Positions 1-10,662 of a stretch of DNA of 64,000 nt are shown in pieces; the stretch's first letter is position 1, and every line of letters starts with the position of its first letter. The notes under the pieces were generated by a model. The model saw nothing but the letters and a program-made list of their open reading frames with translations. It was not told the DNA's origin and searched no databases. The stretch lies in assembly GCF_032362555.1 (NCBI RefSeq), contig NC_083519.1, forward strand, positions 3,985,501 to 4,049,500, written 5' to 3'. The position numbers were made by a program, and so were the translations under genes. This DNA comes from Amyelois transitella. Its lineage: Eukaryota > Arthropoda > Insecta > Lepidoptera > Pyralidae.

Positions 1-226
1 TGCGTTGTTATAAAAATCCAAGAAAGTCCATGGCATTTCTTCATATTTTTAAGCAATCTTTTGGTCCATTTCAATAAACAGGTAAAAACGTGAATATAAA
101 AAAAATATATTTAAATAACAAACGTAGATGGTACCTGGAATCCTTAAAGTACTAGTCCGACTCGCACTTGGCTGATTTAGTTAGATCAATGAGAACATTA
201 TGTAGTTGAAATTCCAACTACGAGTA
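1..226. other. AT-rich intergenic DNA, no feature seen
   Basis: No open frame with coding character, splice signals or recognisable repeat was seen before the Helitron-like element that starts at 227. Confidence 0.5.
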
Positions 227-796
227 TCTATACTAATATTATAAAGCTGAAAAGTTTGTTTGTTTAAATGTGCTAAACTCAGGAACTACTGGTTCGAATT
301 GAAAAATTCTTTTTGCGTCGAATAGACTGTAGCGGGTATTATAAAATTTGTACTATTGTTAATATTTAAAGATTTTTAATATTTGTAAATTATTTTGTAT
401 TTAAGTTTCTGCTGAGTCCGGCCCCTAGAATACGGTCCTGTCCTTAATGGAATATCTAGCGCCCGGCAATTAGAAATCGCGGATTCTATGAATTTCGTTG
501 CGTTTTTGTTTCTTTTCACATTTTTTCATTCAATATATTTTAAGTTAGTGTTTTGTTAAAATAACAACCAATATATGTTTATTTTATAAATCGTATTTTT
601 CTCTACATTATTCCCAAGTTGCTATAAGACCATTTATCGAGGAAGGCTTTAGGCTATATAAAGTCACGCTGCAACTATAAGGAGCAAAGAAATAATGAAA
701 AAAGGTAAAAACACGGGGAAAATTTTTGAAGCCCTCAAGGCTTCAATTATGCCCAAAATAACTATTCCATGCGGACGAAGTCGCGAGCACTGCTAG
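227..796 (+). mobile_element. Non-autonomous Helitron-like element with an internal insertion
   Basis: The element begins with TC after an A (226) and ends with CTAG before a T (797), which is the Helitron signature of A^TC...CTAG^T. Its ends carry sequence I recognise from lepidopteran non-autonomous Helitrons: the 5' TCTATACTAATATTATAAA start, the 'GAGGAAGGCT' block near 640 and the 3' GCGGACGAAGTCGCG block near 770. About 275 bp at roughly 345-620 does not match that pattern and looks like a nested AT-rich insertion. There is no coding capacity. Confidence 0.7.
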
Positions 797-1930
797 TATA
801 ATTGTAAAATTCAAGCAAGTTTCAAATTGTGTTAATGTTTTTGTTTATTGCGTTTATAAAATCACGCCTGTTTCGGACAGGGACAGACAGAGACTTGATA
901 TACAACGCAGAAGCTAATATAAAAGGAAAGAAATGGAGTGGTACATTCAGCTACGTTACCTCTATTCAGCTCTAGAAATTAATTGACAAATAATTATATT
1001 TATCAGAATACAGCATTCATGTTGACTTATTAATTAAATTTATTGTATCGTCTATTTTTTTTTTTAAGTACTTTTTGTTATAGCAGCAAGGGAAAATTTT
1101 CAGCTTTCTTGCTATCACTGTTTATGAGATACATCCTGGTGACAGATAGACAGACAGACAGAGCGACAGACGGACAGACTAAAGGATTACATATTGTTCC
1201 GATTTCTTAGAGTATAGTTTATAAGATGATTGCACTTTTGATATTAATTGAACGAAGGTGACATAGCATTTGGTATGTCAAATGGCTGTCCTCTAGTGCC
1301 GATGAAACAGCCATTCATGATATTATTAAAAATAATACGGTTATTTCTAATTGTTAGTGTTCCCGTAGGAATTTAAAATTTTTTGTGTGTTTTTGTATAC
1401 AGAATACCAACATACTTTCCATTATGGCTATGGCTATTTCCCACAGAAGACTATGAATTCCCACTTGCTATGATCCTTCTATACCTCTTTAGCAACCTCT
1501 ACACCCGTGATAAATGAGGAGGTATTTGGTCTTTTCATAAATTCTCGACGATTATGATAAAGTACTTCTAACATCTTCCCTTTATAAGTCTTCTTTTTTG
1601 TAAGTTAATAAACCCACACGAACCTCATAATGACACACTGATAATTCCTGATTTCTTTTTTATCTATAGAGAAGATAATATTATCTAAAGTAAGCTGCTT
1701 ATATGTTTTTTACAACAAATTGTCATAAAGATGATTATTATCAATTTAATTGAATACACTGTCATTATAAAATTAATATAATTCTTTTTTGCCTAAAAAA
1801 TAAGTAATTTAAATAAAATAAAATTGAAGAAAAACAATGGCTGGTTCGGTTGTTGGCTTGGTTTTGCTCTTTTAAAACTACATTTTTTAATAATATTTTC
1901 CTTTTCTACATATACTACTAATAAATATGT
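797..1930. other. Intergenic DNA with a short GACA microsatellite
   Basis: No gene is supported. At about 1141-1180 there is an imperfect (GACA)n tract. At about 860-895 a weak echo of an RTE tail ('aaaatcacgcc', then 'cagagac') is visible, too diverged to call. Confidence 0.45.
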
Positions 1931-2181
1931 GACGGCCTCTGTGGCGCAGCGGCAGTACGCTTGTCTGTGACACCGGAGGTCCCGGGTTCGAATACCGGCC
2001 TGGGCATGATGAGAAAAGAACTTTTTCTGATTGGCCTGGGTTTTGGATGTTTATCTATATAAGTATTTATTATAAAATATAGTATCGTTGAGTTGGTATC
2101 TCGTAACACAAGTCTCGAACTTACTTCGATGCTAACTCAATCTGTGTAATTTGTCCCGTATGTATTTATTTATTTATTTAC
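1931..2181 (+). mobile_element. tRNA-derived SINE, copy 1
   Basis: The head (1931-2010) has RNA polymerase III promoter boxes: box A TGGCGCAGCGG near 1941 and box B GGGTTCGAATA near 1985. A non-tRNA body follows to about 2160 and then a TATT-rich tail. The body, including 'tttggatgtttatctatataag' and 'cgaacttacttcga', recurs in two other copies in this window (38071-38300 minus, 48133-48390 plus), which defines the family. The head is not a functional tRNA. Confidence 0.85.
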
Positions 2182-2846
2182 TATTCATTTGGAGTAAAAT
2201 AAGAGCAATATAGAAATGGTAATTTGTACTGAGCAACAACCGCAAGTGTTGCTGTTGGAAATAGTGTAGGGTTTTATCGCGAGGTATTTAAAATTAAAAA
2301 AATATATATATAAAATGTTTTTACAGAGTGCAGAGGTCAAAGAGGGAGGGAGGTTATTCTGTAACAGATATTAGAAGACTTATATCATCTTCAGTATTTT
2401 TATCAAATGTGGATCCTGGCCTTCTCAGGATAGACACAACCGTTCGTTCGATGGATCGTTTGTACGATCGTTCCTCCCTGGTCAACGAGAATGATGGCAA
2501 CAAATAAATATATATATCTTAAGTACATAAGAATATTTATATTAGAAATAGTTTTGCATTTGTTGAAAAAAGTATAAAGGTAATCATGCAATGAAGAACT
2601 CAAATTATTTCAAAAACATGTTTATTTCAAACCATTGTGTTGCTTATGCAAAAACGTTATCGTTTTATACAAAAATAAGTAAAATCACAGTTGCTTTTTA
2701 CAAAATATATGTAATTCTATCAGTCTTATATTATCGAAAGTTATAATATGTACTCCATTAATTATGTAAAACGAAAGCACATGACAAACAATATTATTTG
2801 AAAATCAGTGATTCTCGAAAGATGTAAACGCCAAGTGAATTTAAGT
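2182..2846. other. Intergenic DNA downstream of lipase gene 1
   Basis: AT-rich, with no supported gene or repeat. It separates the SINE from the 3' end of the minus-strand lipase gene. Confidence 0.4.
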
Positions 2847-2852
2847 TTTATT
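2847..2852 (-). promoter_or_regulatory. Polyadenylation signal of lipase gene 1
   Basis: AATAAA on the minus strand, about 76 nt after the TGA stop of the lipase gene ending at 2928. Confidence 0.55.
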
Positions 2853-2927
2853 AACTTGAAAATATACAAGATAATAAACTTATTAATCATTTCCTTTTAA
2901 GTATTGCCCGGTGTCTATTTGTTTTGC

Positions 2928-5406
2928 TCAGAAGGGGTAGCGCCTGTTGGTGTTCACTCGGAATTCGCCAAGTCTGAAGAATGAAAAGAAAATTAAATTA
3001 ATTATTTTAGTAACAGAACTGCAAATAGTCTTATAAAGTACGAATGATCATTGATTTTCTGAAACTCACCCATATTTATTCAAGTCGTCATTGCCCATCG
3101 GGAAGGTGTCTCCACGACACGTGTTCAGGGTAATCTGGAGAGAGTTTGAGCATTTTCTCGCAATCAAATGGTTGTAAGAGACAGAGGCAGCAAACAACTC
3201 CCAGGCACGATTGTGGTCACAGATGTATGTCAGGCAGCCAGGCTGGAAGCTGCCACCGTTGGGGTAGAAGTCAGCGTGACCAATTGACGAACCGATTCCT
3301 AGGCCGGTGTAAGCACCATTGGTGTGGATAACCTCAACATATCTAGCATCGCTAGTTCTCAGGCGGTTCGAGTTCAAAACCCACAGAGGACCAGCAGGGT
3401 CAAGACCTGAAAATAAATCAAAATTACGCGTTATTAAGCTGATCGTTACAATAAACTTACGTATCTGCATTTTATCATAATCAATGGCGGCTTAACTGAA
3501 AAGATTCCTGTGAAAATAATATTGATTGCTTCTTTATCAACTTAATCTGGTGATTATTCATTTATGTAAGTGACAGGCCATTTTTCATATTTTTTATAAA
3601 CATTGCTGAAATAGATGTAAAAAATTAATATCATCTTCTAATAATACTAACCAGTAATACGAGAGACTCTTCCGAGTAGCTCCCTTCCAGCACTTCCGAC
3701 TAGATGAGCTCCCAAGCTGAATCCGACTAGATGGATGTCCTCGTATCTTGCCCCAGTAACACCGATCAGGTAACGGACGAACTGTCCCAATCCTTTGCCA
3801 ACAATCGGAACACCTCGTACAGCTGTGACGTAGTTAGAAATAGCCAGACGCCTCCATTCCAATACAATCACGTTAGCTTCACCTTTGCCGAGGTACGCTG
3901 GAAAGATTATAATGGTATTAAATCATCAAATGATTAGTGATTTAAGTGTAATTGTCATGATTATGGTAAGTGGAGCTGTTAGATAATCCCATTGCGACTC
4001 GGATTTGTCATCCTATTTATTTACTGAAATGACATGATTACAACGATATACATATGTCAAAAATTTAAATTACTTTTATTAAATTTATAGTTTCCTTACA
4101 AACAATTTAGTATAATTTTCGCACGTTAATACTTGTTTGAAAGTTTTTATTTGACTGAATCCGAAAGCCTATAAGAAATCATCTAGTTGCCGAGTACAAG
4201 CAGAATTGAGGCGTCACCACGCATACGTAAAATGTTTGTGATCTAATCGTACATTTAGAAAGCTTATGTAAACTTACCGTCCCTGATAAGAGAATTGATT
4301 CCAGTGTTTTGATTGCTGAGCCAGCCATGAGCGATCACCACTGTAGGATGGTTTGGGTTAAAATTGGAGTATCTGATGCTGTTGGCGTCATTGATGATCA
4401 AAGTTTGAGCAGCAGTAGGATTGCGCCTGCAAAAAATGGGAGTTATAGTAAGGAAATAAAATTATTTCTGAACCTTTTAGAAAATATTATGTTTTATGCG
4501 AAGTCCACAGAATGTTTTTGTCATATTGAGAGAGTTTGTTTCTTTTCCTAGATTCCACAAATCGCAAATTTAAATCACGTAATCTTTCGCAAATTTTATA
4601 CAGGTATTATTGCAAAACATTGAAAATTACCTGGTGAACAACAAGTACAAGTTTCTTTCGGCGATTCCTTGTAGTAGTTCCTCATCAACTTCACCATCTA
4701 AGTCCAAGTCAACGTCCTCACGACTGCCTTCGGGAAAGTCTCTAGTCGGATCTTCAAGATCATTTCTGCTGATTGCCGCCTCATCGATGGGCACAGCAGT
4801 GGCTGTGTATGCTAGAAGATATAAAGATGATTAGCTTTTAAGACAACTAAGACATTTAAGAATGAAATAATCTATCTATAGATAAAAGATTTAGGGTATC
4901 AAAATGTTATTAGATATTTTTTTTTTTGTTTTGGGATATTAAGTAATCATTCCTAACAATTTTTCTATGGACAATAACAGTAAAGGCAAAGTTTTGAAAA
5001 CAAATTATATTCTAATAAGACTTAAATACTCATCTTCTCTAACATTTCTGTTTTATTAAGTTTTGATACTCATATCTAAACTATTCTCTTATTTACGGCA
5101 CTTATAGATTTTGTCTACGACACGAGTTTGAATTGCGCAATATATTATTTGAATTAAGCTATTAAATTTGGTATCTTGTCTTGTTTCCCTATGTCTATAA
5201 AAATCATATATTTGACGATCCCACTTTAATGATAGGAAATTTGACATCTACTTTGAAGGAATCCTTGTTAAATACGCGGGAACTAGAGTTCCCCGTAAAA
5301 ATCTATTTAAAAAAGAGTTCAATGACGACATGATTAATTTTAATATATTTTAGGGTAAACATTACTCACCCAAAGAAACAAACAATAATGCGAGAGTGAA
5401 CTTCAT
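2928..5406 (-). CDS. Secreted lipase gene 1 (pancreatic lipase/PLA1 superfamily), 331 aa
   Basis: A lipase of the insect neutral-lipase group, expected to hydrolyse acyl esters of dietary or stored lipids outside the cell. Six coding exons join in frame with GT..AG introns: 5406-5370, 4811-4631, 4426-4278, 3897-3652, 3406-3070 and 2973-2928 (996 nt). The start is chosen because MKFTLALLFVSL followed by AYTATA forms a good signal peptide. Visible in order are an acidic N-terminal stretch, the oxyanion region HGW near residue 105, GFSLG with nucleophile Ser183, DPAGP with Asp207, and CDHNRAW with His269, so the triad is intact. The Asp-His spacing is 62 residues, against about 87 in human pancreatic lipase, so the lid must be short. 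It is closest to the plus-strand gene at 18574-24927, with similar C-terminal ends (RRYPF). Substrate is inferred only. Confidence 0.9.
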
Positions 5407-5431
5407 TTTGGTAACTAGTCTTAACCCACTG

Positions 5432-5460
5432 CAACTATTCAAGATAGGTCGGTTTATATA
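5432..5460 (-). promoter_or_regulatory. Core promoter of lipase gene 1
   Basis: On the minus strand TATATAAA lies at 5460-5453. About 25 nt downstream is an arthropod-like initiator, TTGCAGTG, near 5432. That places the start codon at 5406 about 27 nt into the transcript. The order and spacing fit an insect TATA-Inr promoter. Confidence 0.6.
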
Positions 5461-6145
5461 TTTTTAATTATTCTAGATTTCGATCTTATCACTTTGCAAA
5501 AACAATAAACCAATGATAAGAGGGATTTGCTTGACACTATAATCACCGATTTATATTGGCAAACATTCCACAAAGCCGATCAGAGGAGGTAGCTTATCAA
5601 CCAACCCGGACCTAGTTTTTCTGGATTAATCGCTACTTGTGGTACTTTATCAAAAATGTGCGGATTTCTTTCTTTTACTGGTTTTGCAATTGATAGTTTT
5701 TAATGAGGTATAGATTAAGTGACAAGTTTTGTACTACAGTGCATTTTTTGTCGAATTGCAACCCTTGGAGTATAGTCATGTATATTTGCGAATTTTTTTT
5801 AAAGTGACTTCATATTTTTGACGTTGTAAATGTTGAAACATTATTCATAAATTTTATTACTTATTGTAAGCAAAGTAATAGAAAAAGCATCTCCCTCTGA
5901 TGTATTTCTATTTTTTTTTATTACATCAGTATTCCCAATTGCATTCTTAATTCCTCATCTTCACAATACAAGCAGTCAAAAACATCATTGTTGTCAGCAG
6001 CTTTCCTTAAAAAATACTTTTAGATAAGGAGAGCAAATATCAGATCTTTTGTTTGTATTTAAAAATTTTTTCTTGTACAACCCACTTTGATAGACTTTTC
6101 AGACCGGCGTATAAGACCCGATAGCGTGTAAAATAAGAAAAGACA
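5461..6145. other. Intergenic DNA between lipase genes 1 and 2
   Basis: AT-rich with no supported gene or named repeat. It contains the upstream region of gene 1 and the region beyond the 3' end of gene 2. Confidence 0.4.
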
Positions 6146-6151
6146 TTTAAT
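6146..6151 (-). promoter_or_regulatory. Possible polyadenylation signal (ATTAAA) of lipase gene 2
   Basis: ATTAAA variant on the minus strand about 48 nt after the TAA stop at 6201-6199. No canonical AATAAA lies closer. Confidence 0.35.
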
Positions 6152-6198
6152 TTTTTTGCTCAAACATATTATATTTTAGTTTCCATACTAAAGATTTT

Positions 6199-9100
6199 TT
6201 AAACATTTAATGCCTTATATGGAAAGTACATGTCAGTATTTAGTCGATAAATTCCAGATCTGAAACAAGACGAAAGTAAATTAATTTCTCACAAAAGATT
6301 TTCGTTTTTAGTGTGTGAATTTCAAAATTGCGAATTACTATTAAACAAATTATTACGATTCTTGATTTTAGTCAATGAGAATTGACATCCGTTGCTTGAA
6401 GTTATCGTCTGTATTAGCGATAAAGGGATCAATCATTCTATCAACTTACCCAGTTTTTTTAATATCATGAGTGCCCATAATAAACTTCTTCCCCTCACAA
6501 ATATCCAACGTCATATGCACTTTGCTCTCACACTCCTTTCCATATAAATGTTCATGTAATATTGTGGCTGCATATAATTCCCAGGCTCTATTATGATGGC
6601 ACAGTTGGGTGTCACACCCAGGCTGGGAATTCCCGCCGTTGGGGTAAAAGTCCACGTGCCCCACCTCCCAGGCAATACCGAGAGAAGACAGACCAGCGTT
6701 GGTATGGATGATTTCCACATACTTTGCGTCTTCTTTGCTGATTCGGTGTGAGTTAAAGTACCAGAGTGGACCAGCTGGATCTAAGCCTAATAAAAAGAAA
6801 ATATAATTTATATCTAAAACAGTAAAATAACCAAAAAAACCAGTGCCAATGACGTGAAAGATGTTCTCAAATTAGGTAAGAGCCAGCTCTTAAGCAATGG
6901 TTTGCTATTGAAACCCACGTTAACATCAAGGTACTATGTAAGGCACCAGTACAAATATAAAGACTTTAACCACCTTCGTATCATAGACGTTCTTACAGAA
7001 GTGGATGTATACTTTTATATTTGGCTTGCTGTACAGAGTACATACACATGTTTCAATGAAATAATACAAATTATTCCGACTTCCACGCTTACTATTCAGA
7101 TACACTTACGCATTCAGATTTGAGCTTTCTACGCCTAAGACCTAGTTATTTGTTAGTTATCTATCATTCACTCAGCAAAGGTAGAATTTTGTATTATATT
7201 GATTGATTAACCCATGTGAGCCTCATATGCATTATTAATCAACCGATAGAAGATATCTAGTTTAAGCTGCTTATCAGAATCTGTGTATTAGACAACAAAT
7301 CATAATTAAAACATGACTCTATATTTTTATTTTATTTTTCTAGATCTTTCCACATACTCGGCAAATTATAACGAATGTTATTTACGAGGAGTACAGAATC
7401 ACTCTATTTCCTCTTAGTTAAAACCAACATAGTCATAGGTGACATATTGAAAAATCTCTAGCAATTGTATCTTCTAAAAAGTGACTCTTGATATAACACT
7501 GATCGGCGTGTTCAAATTTAGGTTCCTTTGATCATGTAGTGCTAATATGGTTACCGCATATTTATCAGTCTACATACTAATTTTTCGCATAAAACTGGTA
7601 AATCTAATCTCTTTCTCTTATCAGCGTGTCGAGTAATGCACCCCATACTGTCCCTATAGGCCCGATTAATAATTCAGTAATAAAATCTTACCAGTAATTC
7701 TAGCAACTTTCCCGCCGACCTCCCGACCGGCCATACCCACAACATGCGCGCCTAAGCTGTGACCAACCAGATGCATTTCCTCATACAGTATTCCAAATTT
7801 CAAATTCAAAAAGGCCAGAAATGTGCCAAGACCCTGGCCGATAAGAGGGACGCCAGCGGCTGACGTCACATAATTAGAAAACGATAAGCGACACCAATCA
7901 AATACGATAACGTTCACATCGCTCTTCGTAAGAAACGCTGAAAAACAATTACTGATAAGTAAAACCCTCCAGCAACTAATTTGATTTTATCAGTGTTGAT
8001 ATCGACAGTTGTAGGTGGTGAACGTATTATTAATCAGCATGTGTGATAGGTATTTTAAAAATAATAATAAAAAATAAAATTAAGGATAAGTGCGAGTTGA
8101 CTCGCTGAGTGGGGTTTTGTATATATGTACGTGTATATAAGGTATCTTAGAATATGATAAATTAACTTTGGGTTCAGTTGCCAAAGACAATTGTTTGTTT
8201 CTTTTGTTCTTTTTCACCGTGTATTTTTCTGCGACCCAAAAACGAAGTGTACTCGTATAGCGAAGAATTAAAAATCGACCATAAACAAATTGGCATATAT
8301 CTAGGCAAAGAGAAATAGAAAGACATTTTTTACATGGCCTAAAGAAACTTTTTCAAAACATTTCACAATGATAACATTTTTTTCTCTTGTTAGATTTTAC
8401 CAGCTCTCCGGAAAAGATTACAATTTCAGCTTGGGCACGCCAGTCTTTTGAAGACTGTTGGCTCTGTCTTCCCCGCAAGGGATTTAGACGTGATTATATG
8501 TTATGTTATGTGAGATAATACATCAAATAAAAGAGGACTGACTGGGTCTAGATATGGAATTTGGCATGTAGGATCCCGGGTAGTCTAGGGGTGCACTAAG
8601 AGAAGATTTCCCGAATTCCTGCTGAAACAAAAATTAAACCGGACTTTACGCTTTACGCGCAAAGAGCCACGGGTGTAGGTACTCTAGTTTGAAAAAAATA
8701 TTACCATCTCGTAAAACCGGGTTCAGATTAGCATTTTGGTTACCAGTCCATCCATGTACCAGTACAACTAGAGGAAGATTTTTATCAAAATTGGATACTT
8801 CGAATGAGGAAACGTTGTCAAATTGTAATATTTGGGGAATCACTGGATTTTTCCTGAAATAAGTGGAACAAATTAATGCAACTTGTTTTAACCAATAGTA
8901 CGTATGCAAAATTTATGGTAGTAATTAATGTGTATGTCATTCAGAGTTTCACTTAAAATTATTTTCTTGAAAACCTTCCACATAGATGGGCTTCCCAAGA
9001 AATATACTTGTTTTCAGCGTCAGTCCATCTCAAATTTTTTTTGACCACCTCTATATGACATGCGGCCTTCTTTAAGGCGATCAAGCTATCATTCATTATT

Positions 9101-9613
9101 TCTTAATCTCAATTGATCCATACAGCGGTTTTTAGTTCTGTTTCCATTATCTCTATTTACTTGGAGAGAAATAAGAACTTGATTTGTGTGTTTGTAAACT
9201 AAATCAACAAGGTCCAACAGGAAAAATGTATCAGTTATTGTAATTATAATGCATAACTTTCAGTACTTTTAGTACAAATGCACTCACAGTGTTTACTTAT
9301 CTATAAGATTTAGTATATATGAGATAATAAAATAAAAGTAAATATCTATTATTTTCTTATAATAAATTTATGTAGGACCCTTTTTAATATAAAAAACAAA
9401 AGCGGCAAACACAAGAATTTATGAAAGTAAGTAAGTATTGAACCAACCTGGTATACAAAAAGTAAAAATTGTCTGCAGCACTTTGTTTGATTTTATCAAT
9501 CAAATTGGAATCAATGTTTTCTTCGATATCTTTTGTTTCACTTGTATGTAGAAATTCGTGAAAAATTGGTATTTTAAATTTCCAATCAAATAGATCTTCT
9601 ATACCAGCAAACA
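6199..9613 (-). CDS. Secreted lipase gene 2 (pancreatic lipase/PLA1 superfamily), first exon not found
   Basis: A paralogue of its neighbours. Five exons join in frame: 9613-9448, 8853-8705, 7937-7692, 6786-6450 and 6259-6199, with the same internal exon sizes as gene 1 (149, 246, 337 bp). Visible are VHGW (oxyanion region), GHSLGAH with the nucleophile Ser, LDPAGP with Asp, and CHHNRAW with His 62 residues after the Asp, so the triad is complete. The C-terminal tail (YFPYKALNV) differs from the RRYPF ending of genes 1 and 4. Exon 9613-9448 begins in phase 1, as exon 2 does in the other genes, so a short signal-peptide exon with one leftover base must lie above 9614. None of the candidates up to 10660 was convincing, so the N terminus is missing here. 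About 320 codons are accounted for. Confidence 0.85.
8439..8510 (+). repeat. Short (ATGT)-tailed repeat, 3' fragment (family B)
   Basis: The fragment reads 'cagtcttttgaagactg', then 'ttggctctgtctt', 'ccccgcaaggga' and 'gacgtgattatatg', which is the 3' end of a repeat seen at least ten times in the window. It lies in an intron of lipase gene 2, antisense to that gene. Confidence 0.7.
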
Positions 9614-10662
9614 CTGAAACAGATGAAATAAAATACTTAAGTAGATATACATATTTTATTTATTTACAGCACAAAAAATATTACAATATAATACTGTAAT
9701 TAAACAGATTGTTAATCTAAAACTTTAAACAGACATATGCAGTGCCAGTAAAAATTAAATAGAAAAAAAGGCAAACCGAATTTTAAAAGAATCGTCAATA
9801 ATAAAAACCGTGTGACCATTTTTATTCCCAAACGTTTTCACTAAGCACTATTCTACCAATTTCTTTGAAATGAAACATTTGAATGTGTGTTTTAGGCAAA
9901 TTTTAATTGACAATCATTCAATATTCAAAAACATTTTTAAATTGGCCTTCCTTGAACACTAAATAAACCTGTTTTAATAAGATAACAGTACATTAATTGA
10001 TAGGGAAACATGGTGCGTATATTAATTACAGGTTTAGGGCGATGATAAGCCAAAACAGTAGATGTGGTATTATTACAAAATTATATACATACCTAATGGA
10101 TGTGTCAAAAAGCAGTAAATTTTCTTAAACTTCTTTTTATAGTTTCATCGATACAGAATATTTATATTCCAGGATACGAAAAGAGCCACGTAGCATGTGA
10201 CTAAGGTAATGAGCACATTATTCCAATTCCTGTTGGAAGTCGGTTCGCTTCTCTACTTCTGAATTCTGGACAAAAGTTGAGTTTTATCTCAAGATGGAAT
10301 TAACCAGAACCTCTTAAATGATCTTGACTCCATATTTCATACAAATATTTGTACATTATGTATGTTTGGAAGATATATATTTTTGTTTGTAACTTTATAT
10401 TAAAAAATGGATATCGATGAAATTTGACAAAGAGATACTGAATTACAAAGTAAAATTTCCTTTTTTTGTGTAAATAAATTGTGGATAAAAATCTAGTATA
10501 TCAGTTTAAAAATAAAAACATGAATTTAGTTTTAAACGCTGTATTGCATGTAAAACTATAGACATGGAAAAATGAAATAAAACATGTTGATATTAGGATT
10601 ATAGTATGTAATAGACATATTTTTAGTAAAGCATATTTTGTAGATAATTCAAACGTATCTTT
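9614..10662. other. Region between lipase genes 2 and 3
   Basis: Should contain the first exon and promoter of gene 2. A 43-nt ATG-initiated segment with a GT donor at about 10012-9970 (minus) has the right phase but no convincing hydrophobic core, so it is not called. No repeat was recognised. Confidence 0.35.

Noticed and set aside
1400..1510. Old RTE tail copy ('cccacttgctatgatccttc')
   Set aside because: Similarity to the LINE end is limited to a few short words without the tail; it cannot be separated from chance.
9970..10012. First exon of lipase gene 2 (minus strand, MFPYQLMYCYLIKT)
   Set aside because: The phase fits and a GT donor follows, but the hydrophobic core is weak and no promoter elements support it.
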